This document shows, in pieces, positions 63,162-64,000 of a stretch of DNA of 64,000 bases. The position numbers were made by a program, and so were the translations under genes. Numbering within the stretch: position 1 is the first letter of the stretch; the number at the start of each line of letters is the position of its first letter. A model generated the notes under the pieces. The model worked only from the letters and a program-made list of their open reading frames with translations. It had not been told where the DNA came from and did not search any database. Source of the stretch: JAHRAW01 sp963693025 (lineage in GTDB: Bacteria > Pseudomonadota > Gammaproteobacteria > Arenicellales > Poriferihabitantaceae); the NCBI GenBank assembly GCA_963693025.1, contig OY843749.1, positions 1,178,001 to 1,242,000 of the forward strand. The letters run 5' to 3'.

Positions 63162-64000
63162 ATGAAACTGGCAACCCAACTCAACAACCTCGGCACCGAG
63201 ACCGCCTTTGCGGTTTCTGCTATGGCGGCGCAGTGGGCCGCGCGCGGGAATCGTGTTTTTGCGCTGCATCTGGGCGACATTGCGTTGCCGCCGCCGCCCG
63301 CCATCGTGGACGCCGTGTCGCGCACGCTGGGCGGCGACTACAACGGTTATTGCCCCGGCGCCGGCATTCCGTTGTTGCGCTCGCAACTGGCGCGCGTTCT
63401 CGGCGCCGAGCGCGGGCTGGAATACGCCGCGGAAAACATCTCGGTGCAGCCGGGCGGCAAGCCGGTGATTGGCAAGTTTCTGGCGACCGTGATGAATCCC
63501 GGCGACGAGGTGTTGTATCCGCTGCCGGGCTTTCCGATTTATCAATCGCAAATCTGCTATCAGGGCGGCGTGGCCGTGCCTTACGCATACCGCGCGACGA
63601 CCGCCGGCGGCTTTGCGCTCGATTTGGACGCTCTGCACGACGCGGTCACGCCCAAGACGCGCGCGTTGATTTACAACAACCACCACAACCCGACCGGCGT
63701 CTCCGCCACGCCCGACGAACTCGCCGCCATCGCCGCCCTGGCGGCAAAGCACGACTTATGGGTGCTGTCGGACGAAGCCTACGGCAACATCCGCTTCGAT
63801 GGCTCGCCGTTTCACAGCATCGCATCGCTGCCGGGCATGCGCGAGCGCACGGTGATTTTATTCACCTGCTCCAAGCAATTCGCCATGACCGGCTGGCGCT
63901 TGGGCGCGGCGCTCGGACCGCGCGAAGTCATCACTGCGATATCCACATTCAACACCAACCTTGAATCGTGCACCACGCATTTCATGCAGCAAGCACTCGG
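63162..64000 (+). CDS. PLP-dependent aminotransferase class I/II (partial)
   Basis: 279 residues are visible from ATG 63162 and the frame runs off the window. Fold-type I features: GDYNGYCPGAGIPLLRSQLA, NISVQPGGKPVIGKFLA, YPLPGFPIYQS, NNHHNPTG (substrate/PLP loop), LSDEAYGNIRF (PLP-binding Asp and Tyr) and FTCSKQFAMTGWRLG (Schiff-base Lys). It resembles aspartate- or alanine-type aminotransferases; substrate not assigned. The start codon gives a normal N terminus. Confidence 0.85.
   Translation, partial: MKLATQLNNLGTETAFAVSAMAAQWAARGNRVFALHLGDIALPPPPAIVDAVSRTLGGDYNGYCPGAGIPLLRSQLARVLGAERGLEYAAENISVQPGGKPVIGKFLATVMNPGDEVLYPLPGFPIYQSQICYQGGVAVPYAYRATTAGGFALDLDALHDAVTPKTRALIYNNHHNPTGVSATPDELAAIAALAAKHDLWVLSDEAYGNIRFDGSPFHSIASLPGMRERTVILFTCSKQFAMTGWRLGAALGPREVITAISTFNTNLESCTTHFMQQAL

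Overview
The window reads as a chromosome segment of a GC-rich Gram-negative bacterium, most likely a marine or host-associated member of Pseudomonadota. The complete 16S rRNA looks gammaproteobacterial by eye, but I cannot place it more finely. Supporting traits are TRAP transporters, a LysR regulator, FecBCD-type and Pot-type ABC systems, Amt, and a complete protocatechuate 4,5-cleavage pathway.

Layout, left to right. (1) 1-8.8 kb: a truncated membrane glycosyltransferase whose 5' end runs into a 16-bp homopolymer, then a HisN-like phosphatase, a LysE exporter, nadC divergent from an acyl-CoA synthetase, a small-protein module, threonine synthase and a membrane ClpP-fold protein. (2) 8.8-16 kb: a seven- to eight-gene polyamine-type ABC operon with several small membrane proteins and a lipoprotein, then an ammonium transporter. 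(3) 16.2-26.1 kb: a second copy of the small-protein module, tRNA-Cys, tRNA-Leu, a phosphoribosyltransferase, and a cobalamin-dependent C1 transfer cluster (corrinoid protein, DUF1638, 'virulence factor' domain, MTHFR C-terminal-domain protein, MTHFR, methyl-THF:corrinoid methyltransferase, GFA protein, ASKHA corrinoid activator). A DNA methyltransferase-endonuclease fusion sits in the middle of that cluster. (4) 27.2-59.7 kb: an rRNA locus that has been pulled apart.

The rRNA locus is the centrepiece. On the minus strand the classical order 16S - tRNA-Ile - tRNA-Ala - 23S - 5S is preserved, but about 27 kb of metabolic and transport genes lie between 16S and 23S. The blocks are: a TRAP/ABC/epoxide hydrolase block between the intact 16S and a mosaic 16S pseudogene; a lipase/DUF3830 block; a TRAP operon between tRNA-Ile and tRNA-Ala; and a 12.5-kb island between tRNA-Ala and a perfect 54-bp copy of its 3' end. 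That island carries the whole 4-hydroxybenzoate to pyruvate plus oxaloacetate route (pobA, ligAB, ligC, ligI, galD, ligJ, ligK) with a TRAP importer and a LysR regulator. Each surviving RNA piece (16S, tRNA-Ile, tRNA-Ala, 23S-5S) has its own sigma70-like promoter. 16S and 23S each keep a boxA-like element and a complete flanking processing stem, and 16S has its own terminator. A further decayed 16S piece lies at 62.97 kb, beyond a FecBCD-type ABC operon, so the locus seems to have been a repeated target for insertion and recombination. A collapsed or chimeric assembly at rRNA repeats is the main alternative and must be excluded.

Short interspersed repeats also punctuate the left half: a hairpin-rich family bounded by CGTCATTCTCGA-type inverted ends. 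One copy is itself interrupted by a 215-bp element with perfect 23-bp terminal inverted repeats and an 8-bp target duplication. The window ends inside a PLP-dependent aminotransferase gene.
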